Shown here one piece after another: positions 1-7,951 of a stretch of 64,000 nt of DNA. The translations under genes were made by a program, and so were the position numbers. Every line of letters starts with the position of its first letter. The first letter of the stretch is position 1. This DNA is from an uncultured Dehalococcoidia bacterium (GTDB lineage Bacteria; Chloroflexota; Dehalococcoidia; Lucifugimonadales; UBA3495). The DNA is taken from the NCBI GenBank assembly GCA_951812625.1, contig CATOSP010000001.1:264065-328064 (forward strand). Reading direction: 5' to 3'. The notes under the pieces are model-generated. The model saw only the letters and a list, made by a program, of their open reading frames with translations, was not told where the DNA came from and did no database searches.

Positions 1-1
1 C

Positions 2-550
2 GAGTTGTTCCCCGAGATTTCATCGTGGAAAGATCTCATTAGTCGCCGCGACGTGATCGCACACAAAATACTCACTCTCGACGACGATATGGTCCGTAAG
101 GAAGCAGATCGGGACTTCAGGGCGCTTTACCAACTCCTGTCTAACATTCACTTTGCCCCTACGGTCATCGATCTCGAACAAGGCATCGGTCTAGAGGTTG
201 CTATTCGGTCCAATCAGCTTCGCGACTTGGCGCCGTCAGAGGCAGGCCAAAAGGCGTTCGTGCTGGGCGGTGCACTGATGGTCGTGTGTTTGGACGCCCG
301 TAAAGGTATAGTAACTTTCAGGCTCGGTCGAAGTCCTGACAACAAAGCACTGCTGGCGGTCTCTCACCCCGGCGAGTATACGTTCACCGTTTCGAAGGTG
401 AATCCACCTGCCGGTGAGGTGGACCTGGAATTTCGCTTCCCTTCACCAAAAGTGCGGAAGAGCCAAACAACAGGGTCCACCTCAAAGCCTGATGGATCGC
501 ATTTCACGTCCAACCCAGTTACAATCCACCTAGGACCCTCATCCGGCTAG
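2..550 (+). CDS. Hypothetical protein, 5' end outside window
   Basis: The frame is open to the left edge (the first full codon is GAG at 2), so the true start probably lies upstream; a TTG at 5 is the only start-like codon seen. At least 182 residues remain. The N-terminal third is helical and contains RRDVIAHKI followed by an acidic helix, a pattern reminiscent of HEPN-type proteins (R-x-x-x-x-H), but this is weak. The middle is beta-rich and the last 40 residues are low-complexity Ser/Thr/Pro. It lies 13 bases ahead of the zinc-ribbon gene and is probably cotranscribed with it. No function can be assigned. Confidence 0.6.
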   Translation, partial: ELFPEISSWKDLISRRDVIAHKILTLDDDMVRKEADRDFRALYQLLSNIHFAPTVIDLEQGIGLEVAIRSNQLRDLAPSEAGQKAFVLGGALMVVCLDARKGIVTFRLGRSPDNKALLAVSHPGEYTFTVSKVNPPAGEVDLEFRFPSPKVRKSQTTGSTSKPDGSHFTSNPVTIHLGPSSG

Positions 551-563
551 AGGAAACCCCTAG

Positions 564-815
564 ATGCCCAAAAACATTAACCTCCAGGACATTACCCGCA
601 TAACAATTCAATGCGGATCATGCCCTGAGAAAACCTGTTTCGACCCTAGAGAATATGCAAGCAGGTCGCCAGACGAAGACAAATGCCCTCACTGCAACGC
701 TCGCTGGAGCATACAAGGAGCACGAATACAACGTGCCCTCGATGCCATCAGGCTTATCATAACTGTACCAGGAGAGATCAACGCCCAGATCACCCTGGAA
801 ACCAATAACAACTAA
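564..815 (+). CDS. Small zinc-ribbon-like hypothetical protein
   Basis: An 83-residue protein preceded by AGAGGAAA about 10 bases before the ATG. Two cysteine pairs, CGSCPEKTC near residues 17-25 and CPHC near 41-44, followed by an aromatic residue (ARWSI), suggest a single zinc ribbon or treble-clef knuckle. The C-terminal half is predicted helix then strand. It follows the 5'-truncated hypothetical gene closely, so the two look like an operon. Its stop codon overlaps, tail to tail, the stop codon of the transposase gene on the other strand. Function unknown; it could be a nucleic-acid-binding accessory protein. Confidence 0.6.
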   Translation: MPKNINLQDITRITIQCGSCPEKTCFDPREYASRSPDEDKCPHCNARWSIQGARIQRALDAIRLIITVPGEINAQITLETNNN

Positions 816-1990
816 ACAACCCGGCGTACCATCCAGCGCATGTCCGCTTCCTGACCAGTGCCAATCTTCACCAGCGCCGTCGCCTGAAAGCTGATGGTGC
901 TCATCAAAGCATGAAGCCTGATTTGGCGAAGCCCGCGGACGCAATGGCCTTCCAACCGCCGAGACTGCTTCATGCCCTTGAACATCCGCTCGATGCTCTG
1001 ACGCTTCGCGTACAGGTCCTTCCAGGTCTTGGTATGCCTGGGAATCCAGCTAAAGAAACGCAGGTTACTGCTCGGATGTTCCCAGGTCTCAAAGTCACAG
1101 TGACGGATGCCAGTACTCATTGAGTCCCTGAGATCACATCCGCCAGCAGGACAGGTATAACGGTGTCCCTTATAGATATTCGTCTCGATGAATTCCATCG
1201 GCTGACCGCCCATACATATGGGCCTGCCGTCCAAGGAATGGACCTCGCCCTTCCCCTTCGACTTTCTCGTCTCGCGGATATGGATGATCGCGGCTACCCC
1301 ATTCTCATATAGGTAACAACTGTTCGATTCCGCGTCATAACCCCGGTCTGCAATCACCGCACCCGGTTTGAGCCAAGGAAGAAAGGCTTTCGAGTGCTCA
1401 ATCACCCTCGGCAACCACGGTGAGTCGTTCCGCTTCGCGGTCGTCGTGATCAGGCCAACAGGCAATCCATAATCTGCGTCACAGACCGCATGGACCTTAT
1501 AGCCGTAGTGCCATTCCTTTCCGTCCTTACCCTTGCTCCTGGGCGAATTCTTCGCAGTCCAGGAAGCCTCCGGGTCGCTCAGGACCTTCCGGTTCGGGTT
1601 GCCGTGAGTCCTTACAGTAGTAGAATCTACGGCCAGCACTCTCCCGAAGTCCGGTAACAGCTCCCTGATCTCTTCGGTCAGATTGGCCAAGGCGATTTCC
1701 ACCAGAACAGGAAAGTGAGAAAGCCGCTGGATGAAGCGGTTGAACGTGGTCCGGTGCGGCAGCTTCTCACTGAAGCCGCACAACACCCGGAGAGCAGAAT
1801 CGTCCTCCAGCCTCCGCACCAAAGCGTTCGTGCTCGGCAAGTTCAGAACGAACGATGCCAGGTACGCCCTCCACAGGGCTTCAAGCTGTCTCCCCGGACA
1901 CCCTCTACACCGCTCCAGCCTCAGCCGGAACAGAAGCAACGAAGGGTCAACAATATCGAGTACCGCTGCCAGTTCGGAGAACGACGCCAC
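812..1990 (-). CDS. DDE transposase, IS4-superfamily type
   Basis: A 392-residue transposase. An N-terminal helical domain is followed by the DDE catalytic core: first Asp in LAVDSTTV (about residue 120), second Asp in IADRGYDAES (about 220), and the Glu in YAKRQSIERMFKGMK (about 340). The last motif fits Y-2-R-3-E-6-K exactly, the YREK signature of the IS4 superfamily. A Cys-rich insertion (CPAGGC) lies before it. The reading frame is intact. Oddly, the gene fills the space between its neighbours: it overlaps the zinc-ribbon gene stop by 3-4 bases and begins 15 bases after the stop of the upstream gene, leaving no obvious room for terminal inverted repeats. Confidence 0.9.
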   Translation of the reverse strand: MASFSELAAVLDIVDPSLLLFRLRLERCRGCPGRQLEALWRAYLASFVLNLPSTNALVRRLEDDSALRVLCGFSEKLPHRTTFNRFIQRLSHFPVLVEIALANLTEEIRELLPDFGRVLAVDSTTVRTHGNPNRKVLSDPEASWTAKNSPRSKGKDGKEWHYGYKVHAVCDADYGLPVGLITTTAKRNDSPWLPRVIEHSKAFLPWLKPGAVIADRGYDAESNSCYLYENGVAAIIHIRETRKSKGKGEVHSLDGRPICMGGQPMEFIETNIYKGHRYTCPAGGCDLRDSMSTGIRHCDFETWEHPSSNLRFFSWIPRHTKTWKDLYAKRQSIERMFKGMKQSRRLEGHCVRGLRQIRLHALMSTISFQATALVKIGTGQEADMRWMVRRVV

Positions 1991-2005
1991 TCATTGGTCC
2001 AGCAC

Positions 2006-2512
2006 TCAAGCAACCAGTCTCTCCCCCTCCGAATCAGCCTCTTCCCCAGGAGCCGGCACACCCTCGATCCACCACATATTACCTCCGAGGTTCCGAAACT
2101 TCGCCGAGCTTTGTAGAGAAACCCGAAGCTGGTCCTTCGGCTTCGCCGTCCCGGTCTGGACCAAACCCTTCTTCAACGAGGCATCCAGCAAGTCAGTCAG
2201 GTGCATCGGCTCCCCATATTCCCGCAAGACCCTCTCATACAGGTTCGTATTCCACTTCCCCTGACGCGCCTTGATCACCGGCTTACAGTCCCCTTCACCA
2301 TCCTCGCTGTCCCGGACGCCATTGGCGTCCATCTCCAGCGAAAGGTGAGACTCATGGAGCTTCTTCAACAACCCAACATATTCCTCAAGATGCTCCGCCT
2401 CCATCCGGTACGACTCCAGCTTCTCCCATACCCCTTCAAGCCGCTTCTCGACCACCATCACCTGTTCGAGCATCTGGGCGCTGGTAATCTTCGTTTCCTT
2501 CCCTTTTGCCAT
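2006..2512 (-). CDS. Coiled-coil protein with C-terminal winged-helix-like domain
   Basis: 168 residues from an ATG at 2512 (MAKGKE), preceded by GGGAAAGGGAACAAC, which supplies a Shine-Dalgarno sequence. Residues about 10-70 form an acidic coiled coil; residues about 95-155 (YERVLREYGEPMHLTDLL to FRNLGGNMWWIEG) have the spacing of a HARE-HTH/winged-helix domain found in restriction and transcription proteins. The architecture matches the gene at 3200-3691: coiled coil first, winged helix last. It lies directly upstream of the transposase on the same strand. It may be a DNA-binding regulator or sensor; no specific function can be given. Confidence 0.7.
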   Translation of the reverse strand: MAKGKETKITSAQMLEQVMVVEKRLEGVWEKLESYRMEAEHLEEYVGLLKKLHESHLSLEMDANGVRDSEDGEGDCKPVIKARQGKWNTNLYERVLREYGEPMHLTDLLDASLKKGLVQTGTAKPKDQLRVSLQSSAKFRNLGGNMWWIEGVPAPGEEADSEGERLVA

Positions 2513-2594
2513 GTTGTTCCCTTTCCCGTAACTGGTTGCAGTTGTGGGTACTTCATCTACTGACAACAACGATATATTCGTGGTAACTTAGGGC

Positions 2595-2663
2595 TGGTGG
2601 AGCCAGGGGGAGTCGAACCCCCGCCGCGGTGCTTTTGAAGGGCAGCGGCCTCCAAGTGGCCCC
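2595..2663 (-). tRNA. Aberrant tRNA-like sequence, UCA-type anticodon loop
   Basis: Seen directly: a perfect T-arm (GGGGG, loop TTCGACT, CCCCC), then TGGCTCC, discriminator A and an encoded CCA. Upstream lies GGCC-ACTTGGA-GGCC, which looks like a D-arm, and a loop CTTCAAA reading anticodon UCA (2636-2638), flanked by TGC/GCA. The anticodon stem has mismatches at both ends. The 5' acceptor strand expected for a cloverleaf does not pair; alternatively GGGGCCA (2663-2657) pairs fully with TGGCTCC, including a G3-U70 pair, but then no D-arm is left. It could be a decayed tRNA, a tRNA or tmRNA 3' end used as an attachment site, or an unusual UGA-reading tRNA. The 3' half is secure, the identity is not. 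Confidence 0.4.
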
Positions 2664-2705
2664 ACTGACATACCGAAGGGAAAACCTCCTTTCTCGGCGT
2701 TCTTG

Positions 2706-2778
2706 AGGCCCGGGCGGGAATCGAACCCGCATAAGACGACTGCGAGGCGTCTGCCTTTACCACGTCGGCCACCGGACC
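2706..2778 (-). tRNA. tRNA-Cys-like tRNA with unusual anticodon loop
   Basis: A near-canonical 73-nt cloverleaf: acceptor GGTCCGG pairs with CCGGGCC (one G-U), a D-loop with GTGGT, a 4-nt variable loop TTAT and a T-arm GCGGG-TTCGATT-CCCGC. The discriminator is U and CCA is not encoded. U73 and the D-arm and variable-loop pattern resemble tRNA-Cys. Counted in the standard way the anticodon is CGC (an alanine anticodon) with a C-U mismatch closing the stem; if the loop is read as nine bases, GCA (Cys) sits next to centre. It lies 42 bases upstream of the other tRNA-like sequence on the same strand. Confidence 0.6.
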
Positions 2779-3199
2779 AATTGGACCTCCTGAATGAGAG
2801 ACTCCTTTCGGGCTATTAGGTGGAGCGGCTCCGTCGCCGTCCAAAGTCAGCGGAGTCGCTTTCTTTTGTTTGTTTAATCCAAAACCTAGCTATATTTTGC
2901 GGCCCGTCACAACATTAGTCAACGCTTCCCGTGACAGCCCCTACTTATATCGTCACCAGCCTCTTTCCAGAACACCCCTTTCAGAACGATTCAGAAAGCC
3001 CATACAAACGCCTTTCGTCACCAGGGCTTCTTTTCTTCGCCAACGGCCCAAACAGCCGCTGCTACAGGCAGTTTTCAGCGTCCTTAAAATTGGCTCAAAT
3101 TCGTTGAGCGAATATCCTGTATCACTAGCGCCATTCCACATCAGATCGGGCGAGTTGCCAACAAGCGAAGCCCCGCCGGACCATACACTGTGACCCGGC
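2779..3199 (+). other. Intergenic, 420 bases
   Basis: No credible gene is seen on either strand. The minus strand would carry the promoter for the two tRNA-like sequences, but no convincing -35/-10 pair is found. A GGAGCC stretch near 2826-2831 (minus strand) could in principle pair with the acceptor end of the first tRNA-like sequence, but it is over 150 bases away and I treat this as chance. Confidence 0.4.
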
Positions 3200-3691
3200 T
3201 CACTCAACTTCGGTCAACTCGCCAGCGCCTTCCAGGGACCTATCCGCATCAGGGCGGTACCTATACACCCCTGGTCTGACCTTCTCAAAATAGGACTCAT
3301 AATCCCCACGATAATGCGAAAGAGTCCCCTTCATATTCTTCAAGGTGGAACTCGACGCCCCTCTATCCAACAAATAGCGGGCGACAACATCAAAGCTCAC
3401 CACCTTCCCACGCGCAGCCAACGCCTCACAGACCAGGATAAACTTCTCTCTCAAGCTATCCCCGCCCTCCAAATCCACTTCGATGCCCTCCAAAGAAGCA
3501 TCGCCTGCCGGATTGACTATAAACCCAGGCAACTCCGGCCTCACCACCACCACACCATCCGAGGCAAGGTTTTCAATTACTTGAACAAACGCCTCCCTCA
3601 TTCCCGCCAACGCCTCAATTTCCTCATCAATCCTAACTACCCGCTCCCTCAAATCCTCAAGACTGTAAACATCCGATGCACTGTTTTTCAT
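3200..3691 (-). CDS. Coiled-coil protein with C-terminal winged-helix-like domain
   Basis: 163 residues from ATG 3691 (MKNSASD). AAAGGAG lies seven to eight bases upstream and fixes this start against longer in-frame options. Residues 8-45 form a coiled coil (SLEDLRERVVRIDEEIEAL), residues 50-80 a short beta segment, and residues 90-150 a helix-turn-helix region ending in a basic strand (VRPGVYRYRPD) like the wing of a winged helix. It has the same domain order as the gene at 2006-2512, though identity is low. Both flank the tRNA-like pair on the same strand. Probably a DNA-binding protein; the specific role is unknown. Confidence 0.65.
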   Translation of the reverse strand: MKNSASDVYSLEDLRERVVRIDEEIEALAGMREAFVQVIENLASDGVVVVRPELPGFIVNPAGDASLEGIEVDLEGGDSLREKFILVCEALAARGKVVSFDVVARYLLDRGASSSTLKNMKGTLSHYRGDYESYFEKVRPGVYRYRPDADRSLEGAGELTEVE

Positions 3692-4019
3692 TTGAGTGCT
3701 CCTTTGTTTGACGATCTCTTCCAAGCCTGCCAGAATTGCAACATCAGGAGCGGGACCAGTAAGGCCCCAGGCCACAAAGCTCCCTCTCCTAATCAACTGG
3801 AAACGCGGGGGGCTGCTATCGACATCACCCCTGCCAATGTTTCCAGAGTGCGCAGGAAAGGCAAAACCTTCCCTGCGGTTTCGCATCGCCAGGAGGAACA
3901 CTTTAGCAGGTAGGCTCCTCCTGGCAACTATTCTACCCCATCTTCAACCAAAACGCGATCCATATTTTCACCAGCCTCAACGCACCCCTACCCCAACACT
4001 TTCCACTCTCCAGCACACC
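3692..4019 (+). other. Intergenic, 328 bases
   Basis: No gene is supported. It contains the Shine-Dalgarno sequence and presumably the promoter of the winged-helix gene at 3200-3691, but I see no clear -10/-35. Confidence 0.4.
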
Positions 4020-4244
4020 TCACCCCACCACCGAGACGACCACAACTTTTGCACTTGGCTCTTTTTTCTTGCCATCAGAATCAGGGGGTGGTATCTCTAT
4101 ATCAGGAGGCAGCAAGCCGTCCTCCATGAACTGCCTGGTCCATTCCTCCCACTTGCTTCGTTCTTCTACTTGACCCTCTTCCCTGCCCTGCCTGTACCGG
4201 CGTCTCAAATATCTCTCTGACAGCATCCTCAGCGCCTCTACCAT
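4020..4244 (-). pseudogene. Truncated tandem copy of the adjacent membrane protein
   Basis: The 74 residues from the MVEALRML segment onward are nearly identical to the C-terminal half of the neighbouring gene at 4281-4712, including SERYL, the Arg/Glu-rich stretch and LLPPDIE(I/V)PPPDS. DNA similarity begins near 4262, inside what would be the second membrane segment, so both transmembrane helices are missing. The Arg/Glu-rich repeat is shorter than in the full copy and the C-terminus has a different tail. It looks like a partial tandem duplication and is probably non-functional, although it could be translated from the internal ATG. Confidence 0.65.
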
Positions 4245-4280
4245 TACGATTGTTACGGCGGGGACAAGGCCATCTGCGTA

Positions 4281-4712
4281 CTAGCTGTCTTTTTTCTTGC
4301 CATTAGAATCAGGAGGCGGTACCTCTATATCGGGAGGCAGCAAGCCGTCCTCCATGAGCTGCCTGGTCCATTCTTCCCATCTGCTCCGTTCCTGCACCTG
4401 CCCCTCTTCCCTACCCTCTTCTTTGCCCTCTTCCCTGCCTTGTCTGAACCTGCGTTTCAAATATCTCTCTGACAGCATCCTCAGCGCCTCTACCATTACG
4501 ATTGTCACGGCGGCGATTGTGATGGCCACCGGCGCCATGCTCTGACTCACGGCAACCAGAACGTCTACAAAGTTGTCGGACGCTCTCCTGCTCGACACTT
4601 CATTCCAGATTATCAACCCCAAGCATATTATAGTCTGGACGTTGAACAGGATGAAGTAAGTTTCTCTCCAGTCGGTTGGGACTGTCCAAATTGGCTCCCG
4701 TTCTTCATTCAT
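4281..4712 (-). CDS. Small two-helix membrane protein with charged C-terminal tail
   Basis: 143 residues. Two membrane segments are visible, about residues 19-37 (YFILFNVQTIICLGLIIW) and 50-74 (LVAVSQSMAPVAITIAAVTI). They are followed by an amphipathic, Arg/Glu-rich cytoplasmic helix with short EEG repeats and a Pro-rich end (LLPPDIEVPPPDS). No family is recognised. A partial copy lies immediately downstream. It sits 88 bases downstream of the ion-channel gene on the same strand, so cotranscription with it is possible. Confidence 0.7.
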   Translation of the reverse strand: MNEEREPIWTVPTDWRETYFILFNVQTIICLGLIIWNEVSSRRASDNFVDVLVAVSQSMAPVAITIAAVTIVMVEALRMLSERYLKRRFRQGREEGKEEGREEGQVQERSRWEEWTRQLMEDGLLPPDIEVPPPDSNGKKKDS

Positions 4713-4800
4713 TGGATTGAAGTATTATCTATCTGCGCGGTCCGATCGTTACAGACCACCGTACAAGCTGCTCCGTGTCCTCATGCTAAAGGACGAGTCC

Positions 4801-5628
4801 TCAGCTCTGCGCCGGGGGCCGGGTCTCGTCTGCAGCCTGCTCCAGCCGTTCCTCTAGCTGCTGCAGCGTCCTCTGCGTCGTGCGCAGTTCCCGGAGAATG
4901 CTTTCCAGCGACTCCGGCTGCTCCAGCGACCGGAGCTTTTCCTGCTTGGCCTCGTCCAGGTTATTGATCACCACCGCGATGAACAGGTTCACCACCACGA
5001 ACGTCCCGATCACTATAAAGCTGACGAAGTATATCCATGCCAGGGGATGCACATTCATGGCCGTAACCAGGACGTCGGTCCAGCCTTCCAAAGTCAGAAT
5101 GTTGAAAAGCGTCAGTAAGGAGGCTCCCAGGCCACCCCAGTTCTGGGCGTCATGCTCGTGAAATAGCTGGTACCCGATGATGGCGTAGATGTAAACAATC
5201 AGCCCCATCAGGATCAGTATGTGCATCATGCTCGGTATCGACCGCACCAGCGTCGCCACGATCAGCCGCAGTTCCTTGACCGTCGAGACCAGCCGCAGCA
5301 GACGCAGCAGCCGGGCCAGCCGCGCGATGACCGCAAAGCTGCCCGTGGCGGGTATCAGCGAGAACACGATTATCGAGAAGTCAAAGACGTTCCACGGGTC
5401 CCGGAAATAACGGTCCACCCGTGGCGAGACGGCGAACATCTTGATCGCCGCTTCAACGATGAAAATCCCCAGCGTCACCTGGTGCCCCAGCTTCATTAAC
5501 TCCCAGTAACGGTCGTGGATGCTGGGGAACGTCTCCATGCCCAGGAGAACGCCGTTGGCGATGATGATCCCGATGATGGCGTATTCGAAAGCGTGCGTGG
5601 AGACTATCCGGCTGGCGGACTCTCGCAT
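4801..5628 (-). CDS. Bacterial voltage-gated sodium channel (NaChBac-like)
   Basis: 275 residues, the usual size of a one-domain bacterial Nav subunit. Six membrane segments are seen. S4 carries regularly spaced arginines (VIARLARLLRLLRLVSTVK, about residues 100-118). S5 and S6 flank a pore loop with selectivity-filter sequence TLEGW (about 180), equivalent to TLESW in NaChBac. A long coiled coil (LESILRELRTTQRTLQQLEE) forms the C-terminus, as in tetrameric Nav channels. It should assemble as a homotetramer in the inner membrane and conduct Na+ on depolarisation. The EGW filter, with Gly for Ser, is a small departure from the type protein. Family assignment is secure; ion selectivity is inferred. 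Confidence 0.93.
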   Translation of the reverse strand: MRESASRIVSTHAFEYAIIGIIIANGVLLGMETFPSIHDRYWELMKLGHQVTLGIFIVEAAIKMFAVSPRVDRYFRDPWNVFDFSIIVFSLIPATGSFAVIARLARLLRLLRLVSTVKELRLIVATLVRSIPSMMHILILMGLIVYIYAIIGYQLFHEHDAQNWGGLGASLLTLFNILTLEGWTDVLVTAMNVHPLAWIYFVSFIVIGTFVVVNLFIAVVINNLDEAKQEKLRSLEQPESLESILRELRTTQRTLQQLEERLEQAADETRPPAQS

Positions 5629-5671
5629 GATATCGGTCCTGTGTGCGGTGATAACCGGGGTTAGGGGTTAA

Positions 5672-7945
5672 CTATAGGATGTCACCCGGGACCTTCTCCA
5701 GCGGCGCATAGCTCAGGAGCAGCCGCTTGATCCCCACGCTTCCCGCGAAATGCACGGTGACCTCGTGGTCGCCGGGTATGGCGATGCAGTCAATGACCAC
5801 GCCCTCCCCGAAAGAGCTGTGCCGCACCGTCTCCCCGATTCCGGGCGCAGGCTTGGCCGGGGGCGCGGGCGCGTCGGGCATCCGGGTCTGCACTGTGCCC
5901 TGCCGCGTTGACCTGGGGGTGGAGACAACCGCAGGTCTCGATTGCTCGGGAGAAGCCAGCACGTCCTCTGGAATCTCCTGCAAGAACCTGGAGGCGTTGG
6001 TGGGCCCGCTGCTCCCCATGAACCCCCGCCGGAACGCCCGCAGCAGGTACAGTCGCTGCTGGGCGCGGGTCATACCCACGTAGCAGAGGCGGCGTTCCTC
6101 CTCCACCTGCGCCTCGGTACCCGACTGCGCATCCGTCTCGATGGAGCGGTAATGGGGCAGTATCCCCTCCTCCAAACCGACGATGAACACCACGGGAAAC
6201 TCCAGCCCCTTGGCCTGGTGCAGCGTTATCAGGGTCAGCGAGTCCTCCGACTCCTCGTAGTTGTCAACCTCGGCCACCAGCGAGATGCGCTCCAGCAGGC
6301 TCGCCAGTCCGTCCGCCGGGTCTTCGGCGTCGAACTCCCTGGCCGTCTCCCGCATCTCCATCAGGTTTTCCCAGCGTTCCTCGGGCCGTTGCCCGTCCGA
6401 CCGGTCCGCGGCGCGCCCATCCGCGTTCTGGTAATACTGGCGGAAACCCGCAAGCTCCAGCGCCTCCCCGATCAGCTCGGACGGTGGAAGCTGGACACTG
6501 AGATTCGCCATTTCCTCCACCAGGTTGGCGAAGTCCGCAATGGAGTTGGCCGCCCTTCTTGGCAGGTTCACCGGGCAGGGCTGCCCCTCGCGCCTGGCCC
6601 CCAGGATGCGCTGCATGGCCGTGTACGTAGGCACGCCCTCATCCCTGGCCCAACCCGTCAGCAGGGACACCGACTTTGCCCCGATGCCCCGGGGCGGAAC
6701 GTTGATGACCCGCATCAGGCTGACTTCGTCCAGCGGGTTATGCACCAGCCGGAGGAAGCACATCAGGTCCTTGACCTCTTTGCGCTGGTAGAAACGCACC
6801 CCGCCAACCAGCCGGTACTTCATCCCCCGGCGCAGGCAGGCCTCCTCCAGCGCGCGGGACTGGGCGTTGACCCGGTACATGATCGCGCAGTCCCCGGCCT
6901 TCGTCTCCCTCTCCCGCACCAGCCGGTCCACCTCGCCGATGACGTACCCCGCCTCGTCCTCCTCGTTGTACGTCTCGTGGGCATAGACCGGGACGCCGTC
7001 CCCGTTCTCCGTGAACAGCCCCTTGTCCAGCCGCTGCCTGTTGTTGGAGATCACCGACTGGGCCGCGTCCAGGATGTTGCTGGTGGAGCGGTAGTTCTGC
7101 TCCAGGGAGATCGTCTTGCAGCTTGGATAGTCCCTCTGGAAGCTCAGGATGTTGCGGATGTCTGCGCTGCGCCAGGAATAGATGGACTGGTCCGGGTCGC
7201 CCACCACGCAGATGTTCTGGCGGTCCCCCGCCAGCAGCCGGGCCAGCCGGTACTGTGCAACGTTGGTGTCCTGGAACTCGTCCACCATCACGTGGACGAA
7301 CCGTTCCTGGTATTGCTCCCTTACGGCCCGGTACTCTTCCAGCAGTTGCACCGACCTCATCAACAGGTCGTCGAAGTCGACGGCGTTGTTGCGGACCATG
7401 ATCTCTTCGTAATGGTGATAGACCCTGGCAGCGGTCTCCTCGAAGTAGTTCTCGGCGCGGCTGGCCAGTCCCCGGGAGTCCGTCAAAACGTTCTTGGCGC
7501 GGGAGATCACCCCCAGGACCGCCCTGGGAGTGTGCCCCTTGGGGTCGACTTCCGCCAACTCCATCGCCTGCTTGATGGCCGAGACCTGGTCGTCGGTGTC
7601 GAAGATGGAGTAGTTGCGGTTCAGCCCCATCGCCTCCCCGTCCCGCCGCAGCAGTCGGGCGCAGAAGGCGTGAAACGTGCCCACGCTGAGCAACTCGGCG
7701 CGGGTGCCCACCAGCCGCTGGAGCCGGTCCTGCATCTCCCGCGCCGCCTTGTTCGTGAAGGTCGCGGCCATGATGCGGTAGGGATGTACGCCATATTGGT
7801 GAACAATGTGGGCGATGCGGTGCGTAATCACCCTGGTCTTGCCGCTGCCCGGCCCGGCGACGATCAGCAGCGGGCCGTCCACCGTCTCGACGGCTTCGCG
7901 CTGGGCGGGATTCAGTCCCTGGAGAAGGTCCGGCTGGATGGTCAT
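5672..7945 (-). CDS. pcrA: ATP-dependent DNA helicase PcrA/UvrD
   Basis: 757 residues from ATG 7945 (MTIQPDLLQGLNPAQREAV); earlier in-frame starts lack the conserved start region. SF1A motifs are present in order: Walker A GPGSGKT (about residue 35), motif II DEFQDTN, motif III GDPDQSIYSWR, motif IV LEQNYRS, motif V TLHQAKGLEFPVV, motif VI VGMTRAQQRLYL. The C-terminal 60 residues form the SH3/Tudor-like PcrA tail. It unwinds 3'-5' in nucleotide excision repair, mismatch repair and replication restart. The -10 element lies only six bases before the ATG, so the mRNA is probably leaderless. Confidence 0.95.
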   Translation of the reverse strand: MTIQPDLLQGLNPAQREAVETVDGPLLIVAGPGSGKTRVITHRIAHIVHQYGVHPYRIMAATFTNKAAREMQDRLQRLVGTRAELLSVGTFHAFCARLLRRDGEAMGLNRNYSIFDTDDQVSAIKQAMELAEVDPKGHTPRAVLGVISRAKNVLTDSRGLASRAENYFEETAARVYHHYEEIMVRNNAVDFDDLLMRSVQLLEEYRAVREQYQERFVHVMVDEFQDTNVAQYRLARLLAGDRQNICVVGDPDQSIYSWRSADIRNILSFQRDYPSCKTISLEQNYRSTSNILDAAQSVISNNRQRLDKGLFTENGDGVPVYAHETYNEEDEAGYVIGEVDRLVRERETKAGDCAIMYRVNAQSRALEEACLRRGMKYRLVGGVRFYQRKEVKDLMCFLRLVHNPLDEVSLMRVINVPPRGIGAKSVSLLTGWARDEGVPTYTAMQRILGARREGQPCPVNLPRRAANSIADFANLVEEMANLSVQLPPSELIGEALELAGFRQYYQNADGRAADRSDGQRPEERWENLMEMRETAREFDAEDPADGLASLLERISLVAEVDNYEESEDSLTLITLHQAKGLEFPVVFIVGLEEGILPHYRSIETDAQSGTEAQVEEERRLCYVGMTRAQQRLYLLRAFRRGFMGSSGPTNASRFLQEIPEDVLASPEQSRPAVVSTPRSTRQGTVQTRMPDAPAPPAKPAPGIGETVRHSSFGEGVVIDCIAIPGDHEVTVHFAGSVGIKRLLLSYAPLEKVPGDIL

Positions 7946-7951
7946 GGCCCG

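Noticed and set aside
2595-2700. A canonical 95-nt tRNA-Sec ending at the encoded CCA
   Set aside because: The 5' sequence at the right distance begins GGAG but only four acceptor pairs form, and the long variable arm is missing.
2557-2844. A 95-codon minus-strand frame covering the tRNA-like pair
   Set aside because: Its sequence is simply translated tRNA (for example AGSIPARAS), so it is not a protein gene.
2595-2960. A tmRNA gene with its 3' end at 2595
   Set aside because: The 3' end is tmRNA-like, but a separate tRNA lies where the tmRNA body should be and no matching 5' end or tag frame is seen.
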